From: Schistocephalus solidus
Taxonomy: Eukaryota; Platyhelminthes; Cestoda; Diphyllobothriidea; Diphyllobothriidae
Assembly (NCBI GenBank): GCA_017591395.1
Contig: WEDG01000755.1
Location: 1 to 64,000, forward strand
Length of the DNA stretch: 64,000 nt
Reading direction: 5' to 3'
The first letter of the stretch is position 1. Each line of letters starts with the position of its first letter. The notes beneath the pieces were generated by a model, which searched no databases, was not told the DNA's origin, and was given only the letters and a program-made list of their open reading frames with translations. Shown one piece after another: positions 48,076 through 60,857 of this stretch. The translations under genes were made by a program, and so were the position numbers.

Positions 48076-51000
48076 GGTTTTCACACAAACAAGGAAGGTA
48101 CGAGGAGGCAGTCGGAGGTTTTTGACTGCAGGCTTCATAGGATTGATATTATACTGTGGTCAGTGGGCCAGTTTCCTGAGAGAGGCGAGAATTAGCAGCA
48201 AACTCCTTGCACAAACAAACCCTCCTCCTGCGTTACCTGAAATAGCAGACAACATTCGCAGCGAAAAGACAAACGCAGAAGGACATTAAGTAGATGAGAA
48301 ATACGAAGAATCTCAGTGCGAAAAGGACTCGTGATACGCGCAAGCATTTCGCGGCGTCGCTTAATAATGCCGAACACCGTAACAAATCTACATTTCTCAT
48401 AGTTGTGTTTCGGCCATTACTATGATACTAGAGAAACGGTGCGGTATTGTCGGCAGCTGGATCTTCACATTGAGCTGTTCAAGGGTGCTATAAAGCTAGA
48501 ATAAATTTTGCTCTCCACTTTGTCCCCTTTCGCATGGATATTAACGAAAACTGTTCTCCGTAGGGCCCAGGTAAGACTGTTCGCAGGAATAAAACTTATT
48601 TCGACACCGCTCACAGACCAAGTTGATCTGGTCTACAAAGTTAGATCTGGGTGATGAGTATGACTAGAAGCATATGTAGTAGGCTCAATGAAGATGCGCG
48701 TTAAGGTGTCCATCCAGATTTGACTTCGAACTTAGATCCTAAAGCAGACTTCACAGCATCGACGAACACCTTGGTCTGCATAGTCTGGTGGGTCACTCTC
48801 AGTATTTGGTATAAATGCTAAACTGTCTTTACTAATGTCACCGATTTTTCGGGGAAGTCCTAATTTGTCATTAAAATGATAATTGCCCTCGAAAAATGAA
48901 GAATCTAATTTATGTGCTTCTGGGCAAGTAAATGATGTTTTCTAACAGGGGTTTTGCTTAAAATAGTTCCATCAATGAAGTACGAAGCTAGCTGGCCTTT
49001 ATATTTTCCCAATTAGGGACGGACGAGACGTCATTAAATGCTCACAATCAATATCTTTTATTGAATTAACGCTTCTTCATATTTTCGGACTATAAGTTTC
49101 ATCTGAAACTGCATGATAGAAATTTTGGGTCGTCAAGTGTGAAATATGCAGAAAAATTCCGAAATTTTATTAATGTTTTATAAATACAAGGAATAATTTT
49201 CCTCCCTCAAAGTATGCACTTTTGCCATTATAGTGGTAGCCTATTCCGTCTAGTGGTATAAAAGCCTAGTAATTGAGCGTCAAGGAAATGTGACAAGGCC
49301 TGTTTTAGAGAACTGCAGGCATTTAATTTTTTCCAATGAAAAAAAGTAATCCAAATTCCGTAAGGAGCGGTAGTCGATCGTGTGCATCGTTCGTGAGGTC
49401 AAATTCACCAGAAATTTCGCAACCTAAGTTGATACTATGGGCTGCATTGTAATATTAGAGCAAAATACATCATTAATATTCGGAGATGCCTGCAGCGCTG
49501 TGTACCCATGTGAGAACTCATAGTTCACAATTTTACGAATCCCGACGTTTCCATTTTTAACCAAGAATAATAAGAACTAATTTTGCATGTCTTTAAAAGT
49601 GCAAAATTATTTAGAAAGAGGAAACACATGTGGTAGTCTTCATAAAAAAACAAAAGAATAGCAAAATGTAATGCCAAGGTGAAATACGAAGCTCTCAAAG
49701 GGTGGCTATGTGCCTTACTACAAAGTTCGTACTTGACGGCCAAATGGCTTGATAGATCTCGGTAAGTCAATAATTAAAAGTCGCAGTATTCGAGGTAGCC
49801 CCCAGTAACCATCTGCATTTCTTTCATTACATTTTATTATTTCTCCGGCCTGCTGCAGGCGCGAATTTTAGCCTCTATTGTTACGTCTACGTGAGATGAA
49901 ACACAAAACTCTGCCAGAAAAGACTGAACTTCATGATGAACCTGATAGCTGGTTCACCAGACAGTAGCAGCCTGAATGTAGTCTGGATTACTCTGCTAAA
50001 TTATAGATTTCAGATCCTGGTGGATAGAGTGACCAGCCTAGGTTGGCAATTCCCTCGAAGATGCTCAAGGTGCCTTCTATGACTGACGTGACCCAGGAGG
50101 AGATTCTGGTAGTAGGGTGAGCCTGATGAAGTGCCTCGTAGTCATGAATGGTAAATGACTACCTCTATTTCTTCGTCTTCTTCCTGCCTTCTTCCTAATC
50201 ATCGCTGTCGTTCTCCTCCCCTGCTGCCCCTTCAATGCTGCTCAAGAGACGGTCTGAGGTATCATCGCGGTGAAAGCACTGGCTGATTACATATCAATGT
50301 ATCCTACCTATAGGCTTTTTTACAAACTACCGTTATCAAACATCATTTACTTTGAGCAAAAACGTTCTCGACCCCCAAGAAATGCGTCCTATAAAAGAGC
50401 AAACTTGGACAGCTCTTCCCTTAAGTTCAACATTTCGATGACTTTCCACACATTGCAAATGAATGGGCTTTTCGGCAGTAAGTAGTTAAACCATACCCTC
50501 AAAGTAAGTACCGACCAAAAGTTCAAGGAGCCGTTTCGTCAAATTTCTGCTGCTGCTGCTGCCGCTGCTGCTGCTGCTGCTGCTGCAAGACACAACGGTA
50601 AGGAATTTGACTCGATGGCTAAAGTAGTACTTAGAGCATGTTGCTAATTGACTGACATAGCTGCCTTCGGATCAATTGTAGACTGCGGTAAGTAAGAGCT
50701 GTGATTTAAGGACGCACTTGGTCTCGAAGTTATTCAACGTGATTCACCTCTGCAGAATGCCCGTTCTGTAGGTGTATTAGTGACTTCTGCGTGAATCGGC
50801 TTACGGGTGAAACAGACATGCGTTGTATCTACTTCACAATCTCACTCCCCTGCCAACCATTTTCCGACGGCACAAAAAACCAAGACGAAAGGAGCGGCTT
50901 TTGTGCACATATCCGCACAGATGACCTAGTCTCTCACCGCTTTTATTCGGTTGCATTACATGAGTGAAAGTGCCATAGAGGCTACATTAAGAGGGGTAAG

Positions 51001-51129
51001 CGAATTTTTTTCGTAAATTCTAGGTGACTTATCCTGAAAACCTTTCAAGCCATTACTATTAACTCACCAGAATAAACTGGAGCACTCCACAGTTATTCTT
51101 GGAGAGGAATTATAAATAATCCGACGCGA
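48076..51129. other. Intergenic, unassigned
   Basis: No gene, RNA gene or recognised element apart from the CTG microsatellite listed separately. Confidence 0.4.
50547..50586 (+). repeat. (CTG)n microsatellite
   Basis: Thirteen consecutive CTG-type triplets with one CCG interruption, preceded by AAATTT. It is in open frame only locally and I see no host gene around it. Confidence 0.95.
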
Positions 51130-52640
51130 TTGATACAAGCACTGTGCTCTAAAAGCCGCCATTTGGAAGGTTGTCAGCTGACGGGCTAAATCGGATTGCG
51201 CAGTCAGCCCAGTGAGTGTTTTGGTGTGAGGTGACTAACCAGCAGACTGAGCGTCAGACTGTGGTGGCTACTTCTCAATGTGGCCTCAATCGCATTCTCA
51301 CACAGGTGACATCCCAACCACCTACTCTTTTCTGTGAAAACCTAGTGTTTTGCGTGTGTGTGATCCCCGGGCTCAGGTGGGGGAGGAGGAGGAGAGCGTG
51401 CGGTAGCGATAAGCGCCGTGTGTTAGAAGGTTTCCAACTGGCAATTACACTCAGACCTTGCAATCAGTCCAATGTTTGTTGTGTGGAGGGGCTCACTGGT
51501 GGTCTGTGAGTCAGGTTGCGATGGCTCCTTCTCAACGTGACCTCTTGCACACGTGAGATAAGAGCCGATCAACCCCCTGCTGTGTGAAATCCTGGTGCTG
51601 TGTTTGGGGGGCCAGTTCATGTACGTAGTACACGTAGGAGAGGTCAACAGCACTTGCGCCCACTTCCGCCTCAAACAACTGACCGGCTCGGACAGTGGTC
51701 GGATTGTGGTGGTGGGCGAGAGAGTGAGGTCAAGAGGTCAGCGCATTTTCCTCACTATAAACAATCTGACGCGCTTGAAACTATCACGGTGCGATAAAAG
51801 CCGTGGCTTGGAAGGTTGCCAACTGACGCGATAAATCAGATCAAATGGCCAGCCCAATGTGTGTTTTGTGTGTAGTGGCTGACTGGCGGACTGAGAGTCA
51901 GGCTGCAATGGTTCCTTCTTAATGTGGCCTTTATGGCACTCCCACTCTGTGGGATCCGAGCCAGGTGTGGTGGTACGCCGAGGGGCGGCTCCGGCCGCGC
52001 CAAACACCTGCGCCCTCTCCTATCTCTGGTCTTCTTGACTCTGTCATGACACCGGGCTCAGGTGGGGGAGGAGGAGAGAGTGCGGTAGCTGCAGCGCAAG
52101 ACCACTATCACTTTAAACTAAATCACGCGCAAGTCACCGTCCCTGCACCTCCCTTCCATAGTGCATATGAGGGACATCGTCAGACTACGACGGTCGCACT
52201 GTAGTGTGCCCCCTAAACGGGTCGCGTACTAGATGCGCTTGACCAACACGGGGGCCAGGTTTGGGTACGGCAAGCGTTAATCTTAGTTGGGATGAGCTCC
52301 CGTAACAAATGCCGAATATAGGGTTTCGCGTGCCAAACATGGTCACACGTCCGTGCCGGCTAATGCCACACCACCCACTGCTGCCATTAATGGTTATGGT
52401 GGGATATGATTCACCTGCAGCCGAACCCACCTCCTATTTTCATGCCTATGTCTTGACATCTGGCACAGGCGGGTAAAGGAAGAGAGAGAGTTCGGTAGAT
52501 GTATTGCAAGTCTACTATCATTTATAAGTAATTTTCGCGCAAGTCACCGTCCCTGAACTACCCTTCTGAGGAACATACGAGGCACGTCTTCGGATTACGA
52601 CGGTCGAACTGTCGTCTGTGTGTGGGTGGGTGGGGGTGTA
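51130..52640 (+). repeat. GC-rich dispersed repeat, several units before LINE copy 2
   Basis: The landmarks recur several times. 'ggaaggttgtcagctgacgg' (about 51167) and 'ggaaggttgccaactgacgc' (about 51810) each precede an 'agtcagg.tgc.atgg' block. One full middle section is at 51930-52200 (GGGGCGGCTCCGGCCGC, 'ggtcttcttgactctgtc', 'actatcactttaaac'). A second, shorter end unit is at 52430-52640. It runs without a gap into the segment preceding LINE copy 2. Confidence 0.8.
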
Positions 52641-53199
52641 GTGGATACAATTTAGGGGAAGCACCACGCGTGTAGCATTTTGTCGTCCCATATTTCTCGT
52701 GCAGGTGGTGAATGCTTCGGTGGCCGCCTCTAGCTGATACGGATCTTCCATCTGGGACTCCTTGAAGCTCCATTCTTCCCAGCACCCACACCACGGGCAA
52801 TCGTCATGACTGGCGGGCTAAACCAGGCGAGGGTCTCCAGTGGTGTGTGTGCCTCCACTGCCGGTATGTCGGACTCCTGAACTTCCCACCACCTCCCCCC
52901 ACCATCCCAAAACTTATACGGCGAGCAGACAGCAATCCCGTAGGCGGCCCAGCCTAACTCGGGTCACTCTCCCACTAAAACAAAACCGTGACCCAAAGAG
53001 GACTTTGACAACCGTTAGGGGATGTCCAAGCAGCCCTATTTAGGGAGAGCACTGCTTGCATCCTCGCGGAGGAAGGGAATAGAAAAATTGCGCTGAACAA
53101 ATGCTGGTTATCAAGTCTGCTGCAGCCGGCAGCGGCTTACAGATCACAAAATACGCGGTCGTAAAACTCAAACAAACAAAAATACTCCCGTCCAATCTC

Positions 53200-54010
53200 C
53201 CGCGTGATACCCTCCGGGCTGCTCGGGTGAGTCCCCTTACATTAGCAGTCTGGAATGTTCGTTGTCTTTTAGACAATCCGAGCCGCAACCGGTGGGAGCA
53301 GAAGACGGCGCAAGTCGCTTGGGAACTGGCACGCTACAAATTGGACATTGCTGTTTTCAGTGAAAACCGATTTTTCTGAGCAGGGTCAGTTGTAGGAGGT
53401 GGGTGCCGGCTACACCTTCTTCTGGAGCGGTCGCCCAAAGACAGAGCGATGACGCTGGTGTTACCTTTGCCATCCGGAACGACATCGTGGGACGTCTGCC
53501 CTCTCTGCCGCAGGGTAGCAAAGATGGCCTGATCACTCTCCGCCTGCCTCACCGTGAGACAAGTTCGCCACCATCATTAGCGACTACGCCCTCCCCCAAA
53601 TGACGAGCTCTGAAGCCGCGAAGGAAAATTCTGCGAGGACCTGCACGCCCTCCTGGCGATTGTGCCGATGACGAAAAATTTGATTGCCCTTGGTGACCTC
53701 AACGCCCGCGTCGGGACAGACCACACTGTCTGGCAGGGAGTTCTGGGTCCCCACGGTCTCGGTGGCTGTAACGATAACGGATTTCTTCTTCTGCGAACTG
53801 TATGGCGAACCGTCTCCTATTGACCAACACCTTCTTCCGCCTTCCGACGCGGAAGAAGGCCTTGTGGATGCACCTTCGATCACGGCGCTGGCAGCTGCTG
53901 GTTTATGTTCTCGTCCGGAGGCGAGATCGACAGGACATGCTGGTGACCAAGACGATCTGCGATGCCGATGGTTTGACGGATAAACACCTCGCCATCTCAA
54001 AGATCAGGCT
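53200..54010 (+). pseudogene. LINE copy 2 endonuclease region
   Basis: An open stretch at 53101-53379 ends just after SENRFF, which carries the catalytic Glu. The remainder is in shifted frames ([17 protein letters not shown] segment near 53410, then [13 protein letters not shown] near 53690 and RSRRWQLLVYVLVRR near 53880). Multiple frameshifts disable it. Confidence 0.78.
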
Positions 54011-54049
54011 CTGCCAAAAGCCCCAAGTTAAATACTCTTTTGTTAAATT

Positions 54050-56160
54050 TGTCTTCTCGCTGTTTAAATTTCAGCAATCAAATAACCCAGAAACTGGAGA
54101 ACCTGCATGTTCCAGATACTATGGCCATCGTGGAGACACGATGGTATCAACTGCGAAATGTCACCAAGGCCGACGCGCAATCGGTAAACACCAGGACTGG
54201 GTTGACGAAAATAACGCCGACATCAGCAACCTACATGCGGAGACGAATCGACTATACAAAGCTTACATGGCCTTCGGACTAACGCCATCAAAGCAGCCTT
54301 CTTCAGATGCCGCCGCCTTGTACAGACACGGCTGTGGGAGATGCAGGACGCCTGGATGACCCGAAAGGCTGAGGAAATCCAGGAGTAAGCGGACCGCAAT
54401 TAAATGAAAGCTTCTTCAAAGCTATCAAGGTCCTCAATGGCCCCTGCATCAAGGGAACGACATCACTGCTCAGCACTGACGGCACAACACTTCTGACGGA
54501 GAAATCTTAAATTCTGAAGTGCTGGCCCGAGCACTTCAGAAGTGTCCTTACTTGCTCCTCGGCCATCGCCGGTGCTGCCACTGACCGGCTCAATCAAGTG
54601 GACACAAACTATGACCTGCATCTGCCGCCTTCCCTACCAGAAACCATCCGTGTCGTGCAACAGATTTCCAGCTGTAAAGCACCGGGATCCGATGCAATCC
54701 CACCTGAGGACTACAAGCACGGCGAGCCCCGGATCTTGGCGGAAATCGCAACACTCTTCCAGGAGATGTAGCGCAAAGGACAAGTTCCTCAGGATTTCAA
54801 AGACGTGCCCATCGCCAATCTCTACAAGCGGAAGGGGAACCGGCAACTCTGTGGTAATCACAGAGGCATCTCGTTGCTCAATATAGCTAGGATGATCTTC
54901 GCCCAGATCCTTCTCAATCGTCTGCACGGTAACCTAGAGCAGGGACAGCTCCCTGAAAGCCAATGTTGCTTCCGATGACACCACGGAACAACCGACATGA
55001 TCTTCGCCACCCGCCAGCTACAAGAGAAGTGCCAGGAGATGTGAACTCCCCTTTCCACAACCCTCGTGGATCTGGCGGAAACCTGTGACAAGGTGAATCG
55101 CGAAGGACTGTGGAAAGTCATGCAGAAATTTTGCTATCCTGAGCAGTTCACGCACATGGTGCGTCAGCTTCATGACGGGATGACGGCACGTGTCAATGAC
55201 AACGGGACCGTATCCGAGGCATTCGCTGTGCCCAGCGGAGTGAAGCAGGGCTGCGTACTGGCCGCCACCCTCTTCAATCTCATGTTGTCTTCTATGCTGA
55301 TGGATGCCAACCGTGATGAGCACCCTGGAATCCGCATCGCCTACGGAACTGATGGGCACCCTCTCAACAGTCGATGTATGCAGGCCCCAACGCGTATGTC
55401 TACAGCTACAGTTCATGACTTACTCTTCACGAGAGACTGTGCCATTAACACCGTGACGAAGGAGGACATGCAAAGGAGCATGGACATGTTCGCCGCAGGC
55501 TGTGCCAATTTTGGATCAGCAATCAATAGAGACAAAACGGTGGTCAAGCGCCAGCTACCACCCAGCGCGGAATACAATGCTCCCTAAAACAATGTCAACG
55601 GCGCTCTACTCAAAAATTCATAAACCTTTGCTTATCTTGGAAGCACGCTGTCAAGCAACACGAGAATCGATGACGAGGTTGTTCAACGGATCTCCAAAGC
55701 CAGTTCAGCCTTCAGCCGGCTGCAGGCCTCCGTGTGGAATCGCCACGGTATTTACCTGAACACCAAATGGAAGATGTACAAGGCTGTCGTTTTGACGAGA
55801 CCCCTTGACTCCTCGGCTACTCGAGCGAAGCTAGGAAGCTGAATCACTTCCATCTCAGCTGCCTCCACAGAAGACTGACGCTGAGCTTGCCAAACAGGAT
55901 CAAAAACACGGAAGTCCTGGAGTGGACCGGAATCCTCAACATTGCGCCACGCTGTGGCAAGTGCAACATCGATGGATTGGCCACCGGGTGAGAATGGACA
56001 ACAAGTGACTACCCAAATGACTTTTCTACAGAGATGTTGCTACGGGTGCTCTCCGACAGGGAGGTTAAAAACGACGCTACAAGGACACTTGGAAGAAATT
56101 TCTGAAACAACTGCAAATCAACCTAGTGGCCTGGGAAGACCTCGTCCAGGATAGACCGGC
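54050..56160 (+). pseudogene. LINE copy 2 reverse transcriptase and C-terminal region
   Basis: [24 protein letters not shown] sequence lies near 54670-54730. The piece at 55066-55587 holds a decayed motif A (MDLAETCDKVN), motif B ([14 protein letters not shown]) and motif C as FTRD at 55426-55437, the same aspartate loss as in copy 1. The C-terminal block ([20 protein letters not shown]) is frameshifted around 55830-55900. No functional product is possible. Confidence 0.85.
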
Positions 56161-56256
56161 ATGAAGAAGATCCGTGAAGACAAGTGCAGTAATCTATGAG
56201 GCCAACCGGATCACCGCTGCTAAGACTTAAAGGACGGTTCGCAAGTCACAAGCACC

Positions 56257-57010
56257 CAGTGTTTGTTGTGCGTTGTGGCTGACTAGTTAACTAGGAGTCA
56301 GACGGCGATGGCTCCTCCATATCCCCTGATTTAGTGAATACTGGTGTGTAAATTATGGGGGCCAGGTCGTGCCGTGGCGCGCGAAAATGGGTGTGCGGTC
56401 CCGTCAGCCAATGCGCCCACTCCCACGTCTGACAACTGACCGGCTCAGACGGTGGTTTGATCGTGGGGGTGGAGGAGAGAGTGAGGTCAACGACTGAGCG
56501 CATTTTTCCTCAATCTAAATCAGCTGACACGCTTGAAACTATCACGGTGCGCTAAAAGCCATGGATTGTAAGATTGTTAACTGATGGGATAGCTTGGATT
56601 TCGTGGTCAGACCAGTGCGTGCGTTTGTGCGCAATGGACGACTGCTGGCCTGAGAGTCAGGCTGCAATTGTTCCTTCTTAATGTGGCCTTTATGACACTC
56701 CCACTCCGTGCGATCCAAGCCAGGTGTGTGGCACACCCAGGGGCGGCTCCGACCGCGCCAGCCACCTGTACCCTCTCCCGCCTCCGGTCTTCTTGACTGT
56801 GTCACGACACCTGGCTGAGGTGAGGGAGGAGGAGAGAGTGCGGTAGCTGCAGTGCTAGGTTACTATCACTTAAAACTGATCCACGCACAAGTCACTGTTC
56901 CTGCATCACCATGGTGTGGAGCGAACTGTGGACATCGTCGGACTTCTACGTGCGAACTGTCGTGAGTGCGTGTGGGGCGTAGGGTGTACTATTTAGGCGT
57001 AGCATCTCAC
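56257..57010 (+). repeat. GC-rich dispersed repeat between LINE copies 2 and 3
   Basis: The family order is complete: GAGTCAGACGGCGATGGC, 'gtcgtgccgtggcgcgcg', 'cttgaaactatcacggtgcg', 'cttcttaatgtggccttta', GGGGCGGCTCCGACCGCGCC, 'ctcccgcctccggtcttctt', 'agagagtgcggtagctgc' and 'gtggacatcgtcggacttc'. It starts immediately after the truncated LINE copy 2. Confidence 0.85.
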
Positions 57011-57239
57011 AGGTAGTATTTGGTCGCTCCATTTGAATGCTCCTGTGGCCGCCTCTATTTGTTACCAAACTCAGACCTGTAACTATTTGAGCCTGGGCTC
57101 TGTCCAGCAGCCACATCACGGGCATCTCGTCACGACCGGTGGGCTAAACCAGGTGAGGGTCAGTGATACCGCTCATTCTAGCAGCGCGGAATGTTCGATA
57201 TCTTTTAGCAAATCCAAGGAGCAACTGATCGTTACGGAA

Positions 57240-57960
57240 AACGGCGGTAGTCGCTCGGGATCTGGCCCGATACAAGGTGTACATTGCTGCTCTCAGCGAG
57301 ACCCGATTTTCTGAACAGGGTCAGCTGAAGGAGGTGGGTGCCGGCTGCACCTTCTTCTGGAGCGGTGGCCCAACAGCAGAGCGACGTGACACTGGTGTCG
57401 TCTTTGCCGTCCGGAATGACATCGGGGGAATGACTGCCCTGTCTGCTGCAGGGTAGCAAAGATGGCCTGATCACTCTCCGTCTGCCTCTTTGGGGAGAAA
57501 AGTTCGCCGCCATCCTCAGCGCCTATGCCCCCCCCCCCCCAATGACGAGCTCTGATGCAGCGAAGAACGAATTCTACGAGGACCTGTAGGCCCTCCTGGT
57601 GACTGTACAGAAGCCGGATAAGTTAATTGTCCGTGGTGACTTGAACGCCCACGTCGGGATAGACCATGCCATGTGGATAGGAGTGCTGGGACCCCACAGT
57701 CTCGATGGCTTCCATGACAATGGTCTTCTCCTCCTACGAACCTGCGCAGAGCACCGCTTGATCCTGACCAACACCTTCTGCCTCTCTATGCGGCAACTTC
57801 GACCTGAGTGCACCCCCGGTTGAGACACTGGCACCTGCTGTATTATGTTCTCATCCGGAGGTGTGACCAACAGGACGTGCTGGCGACAAAGGTGATACCC
57901 GGTGCTGACGGATAGACGGATCATCGTTTTGTCATCTTCAAGGTGAGGCTTCGTCTGCAA
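57240..57960 (+). pseudogene. LINE copy 3 endonuclease region
   Basis: The pieces [24 protein letters not shown] (near 57275-57330) and [18 protein letters not shown] (57620-57675), continuing in [20 protein letters not shown] (57720-57780), match the catalytic Glu and GDxNAH blocks. Frameshifts (a C9 run near 57530 is one likely site) and stops break it. Confidence 0.8.
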
Positions 57961-57989
57961 GCAAGCAGGATACCCCAAGGTAAGTAACC

Positions 57990-59797
57990 AAAGCCTACGT
58001 CGATCGCCTTACCGCTGCAAACAAGACAGTCTTCTACCGAAGTCGCCGCCCTACACAGCAATGGCTGCGGGAGATGCAGGATGCCTGGATGATGCGCAAA
58101 GCCGAGGAAATCCACGGGTACGCGGACCGAAACGAATGGAAGAACTTTTTTGCCACCACCAAGGCTGGCTACGGACCTCCCGTCAAAGGCACCGCCCCTC
58201 TTCTCAGTGCTTTCAGAACCTCACTGCTCACTCACGCAAATTTTGAATCACTGGGCAGAATACTTCCGAAGCGTTCTTAACCAGCCCTCCACCGTCTCTG
58301 ATGCCGCCATCGACCAACTGCCTGAACTAGAAACCAACACCGACCTCGATCTCCTGCCCTCTCTACAAGAAACCATCAGGGCCATGCGGAAACTCTCCAG
58401 CGGGAAAGCACCTGGATCAGACATGATCCCTGCTGAGATTTACAAGCATGGCGGTGGCCAAATTATGAACCAGCTCACAGTGTTCTTCCAGGCGATGTGG
58501 CGCCATGGACACGTCCTTCAGGAACTCAAAGACGCCAGGATTGTCTATCTCTACAAGAAGAAGGAGAACTACCAACTATGCAATAACTGTCAAGGCAGCT
58601 CACTGCTCAACATCACCGGGAAAATCTTTGCCCGCATTCTTTTCCACCGTCTGAACGGTTACTCAGAACACGGAGTGCTACCAGAAAGCCAATATGGCTT
58701 CCGACGACACCGCAGAACGATCGACCTGATTTGCGCCGCTAACCAGCTCAAGAGAAGTGCCAGGAAAAGAGAACCCACCTCTACACTACCTTCGTGGACT
58801 TGACGAAAGACTCCGACACGATGAATTTCGATAGGCTGTTGAAAATCATGCAGAAATTCGGCTGTCCTGAACGGTTCACGCATGTGGTGCGTTAGTTTCC
58901 CGACTGGATGATGGTGCGCGTTACTGACAGCGGGACAGTAGCCAAAGCATTCGCAGTGACCAACGACGTGAAGCAGGGCTGCGTCCTTGCGCCTACCCTC
59001 TTCAGTCTCATGTTCTCTGCCATGCTAATGGATGCCTAGCGTGACGAACGCCCCGGGATCCGCATCGCCTACCGGATGAACGGCCGACTCTTCAACCAAC
59101 GGTGGATGCACTTCCCCTCGCATAGATCCACAGCCACCATCCATGAACTTCTCTTCGATGACGACTGCGCACTCGATACAACGACAGAAGAAGAAATACA
59201 AAGGAGCATGAACCTCTTCGCTGCCGCCAGTTACAACTTTGGACGTTGGTGATGCTTCAGCCACCGCCCAATACCACCTACAACGCAGCTCGCATCGATC
59301 TCAACCGCACTCAACTGAAATCCGTGGAAACCTTCACCTACCCGGGCAGCAACCTCTCGTGCGGCACCAACGTCGACGATGAGATCGCCCATCAGATCAA
59401 CAAAGCCAGCCAAGCATTGGCTCATGCAGAACGTGGTCTTGAATCGACACGGTCTACACATCAGCACAAAACTCAAGATGTACAAAGCTTTCATATTGCC
59501 GACGCTGCTGTATGGAGCACAGACTTGGACGAGGTACCAAAGGCAGGCGCTGAAGCTCAACCACTTCCACCTCAGCTGCCTTTGCAGAATACTAAACCTG
59601 AGATGGCAAGACAGGGGTCCGGACACGGAAGTGTTGGAAAGAACAGGCCTTCTCAGCATCTACGCTCAGCTGAAACCCCTGCAGTTGCGCTAGAGGGGCT
59701 TTCTTGTGAGGATGGACGACGAACGACTACCCAAACGACTTCTACGGAGATGTTGCACGGGTTATCGTCGACAAGGAGGTCAATTAAAACGCTACAA
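57990..59797 (+). pseudogene. LINE copy 3 reverse transcriptase
   Basis: The frame at 58150-58803 covers SSGKAPGSDMIPAEIYKHGG, KDARIVYLYKKKENYQLCNN and PESQYGFRRHRRTIDLICAA. After a frameshift come TTFVDLTKDSD (motif A), [14 protein letters not shown] (motif B) and LLFDDDCALDTTT (motif C, 59154-59165, aspartates kept). The C-terminal block [20 protein letters not shown] follows near 59508. Stops within 58880-59040 disable it. Confidence 0.87.
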
Positions 59798-60117
59798 ACC
59801 TTCAAGACGGGCTTTTGAAATTGAGCCACCATCTTTTCTGCTCTCTATTCGCATGTGGGTCCTCTTATATGTACGTCGATTGGCCTATTTCACCCATTAT
59901 ATACTTGAATTTTAATACTATTTGTTTATTCGAACAACAAAAATGAGGTCATCAGCTCACGACGCTGGCACCATTTTGAAGGAACTTCAAATTGATCGAT
60001 ATTTTGAGACGCATTCAAGGACGATTCTTCTCGATGAATGGAGGACCTTTTTTGCTGAAATTTTTGAAATTTTACTTTCAAAATAAAGCGTAGATCTCTC
60101 TCTCTCTTTCTCTACAA
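59792..60117 (+). mobile_element. 314-bp retroposon inserted in LINE copy 3, with target-site duplication
   Basis: The LINE reading GCTACAAGGACACT is split: CTACAA occurs at 59792-59797 and again at 60112-60117 with 314 bp between. The insert begins ACCTTCAAGACGGGCTTTTG and ends in a CTCTCTCTCTTTCT run. The CTACAA pair is the target-site duplication. It is related to the element at 43683-44060. Confidence 0.85.
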
Positions 60118-60857
60118 GGACACTGAAGATTTCCCTGAAGCAACCATTGATCAACCCGGCACAATGTTAGGAACTCACCCGGAACCGACCGGCCTGGAAT
60201 AGAACAGTGAAGACAAGAGCAGCGATCTACAAAGCCAACCGGATCGCCGCTGCCAAGGCCAAAAGGATGGCATGAAAGGCACCAGAGTCCCTGACCCACA
60301 TCGTCAATGCGCACGCCCTTCCAAAATTCGCGCGCTGTCAACGAACCTTCCTGTTCAGACATCTTCGGAAGCAGTTCAACAACAAGCCGACAAATCCAAC
60401 CTCGACGTGCACTGCTGCCAACACTCCTTCGGACCTCCCCACGGTCACTCCTGGCACCAATTCCCCAACTCCCGTCATCAAAGCGATCACATCCAAATAC
60501 TCATCACCTGTTAACTCCACAATCACAACCACCACCACCATCAATGATGGGTGCTCGATCCTAAACTGTCCCCATTGCGACCGCACATTCACCTTACGCA
60601 TCGGCCTGGTCGCATAGAGACAGGTATACCAATGCCTGGAGCACCAAGCCACAGCATAGATCACCGAATCCACGGCCGTCACTGCCCTCGCGCATTCACT
60701 CACCACATTGGCTTATTCGGTAACATACGCACCTATGACAGAAAAATTCACCGCAATGTTGACCACACTGATACTCTATGCACACCCTCCGCTCCTGCCA
60801 TTCTCCCCGCAGCCCCTCCCGATTCTCCTGTCCACATTGCGCCCACGGTCTTCTGAA
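60118..60857 (+). pseudogene. LINE copy 3 C-terminus and decayed zinc fingers
   Basis: After the insertion the sequence continues as the basic C-terminal block ([15 protein letters not shown] near 60225-60270). Then comes a Thr/Ser/Pro-rich linker with CAC/ACC triplets (60525-60545) and two recognisable finger starts, CPHCDRTFTLRIGLV (about 60570) and HCPRAFTHHIGLFG (about 60685). The first finger lacks its histidine end through a deletion. Confidence 0.75.

Larger units (their letters stand above)
52795..56256 (+). mobile_element. APE-type LINE, copy 2, lacking the zinc-finger region
   Basis: It has the same start as copy 1 (CTGGCGGGCTAAACCAGGCG) and a leader in common with it. The sequence includes LTLAVWNVRCLLDN and LDIAVFSENRF (endonuclease, about 53240-53375), [12 protein letters not shown] (the Asn and Asp region, with Phe to Leu), polymerase blocks, and a C-terminal block that ends at EANRITAAKT (about 56220). 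The zinc-finger array is missing: within about 40 bp the sequence changes to the GC-rich repeat at 56257. Confidence 0.85.
57125..60857 (+). mobile_element. APE-type LINE with zinc fingers, copy 3, interrupted
   Basis: It starts CGACCGGTGGGCTAAACCAG like copy 1, but about 430 bp of the leader is deleted after GGTGAGGGTC. Endonuclease, polymerase and C-terminal blocks follow, then a 314-bp insertion at 59798-60111, then the rest of the C-terminal block (60112-60290) and decayed fingers up to about 60857. It is the least decayed in the polymerase core. Confidence 0.87.

Noticed and set aside
50547..50586. A polyglutamine- or polyalanine-type coding repeat
   Set aside because: There is no surrounding open frame or splice site; it appears to be a non-coding microsatellite.
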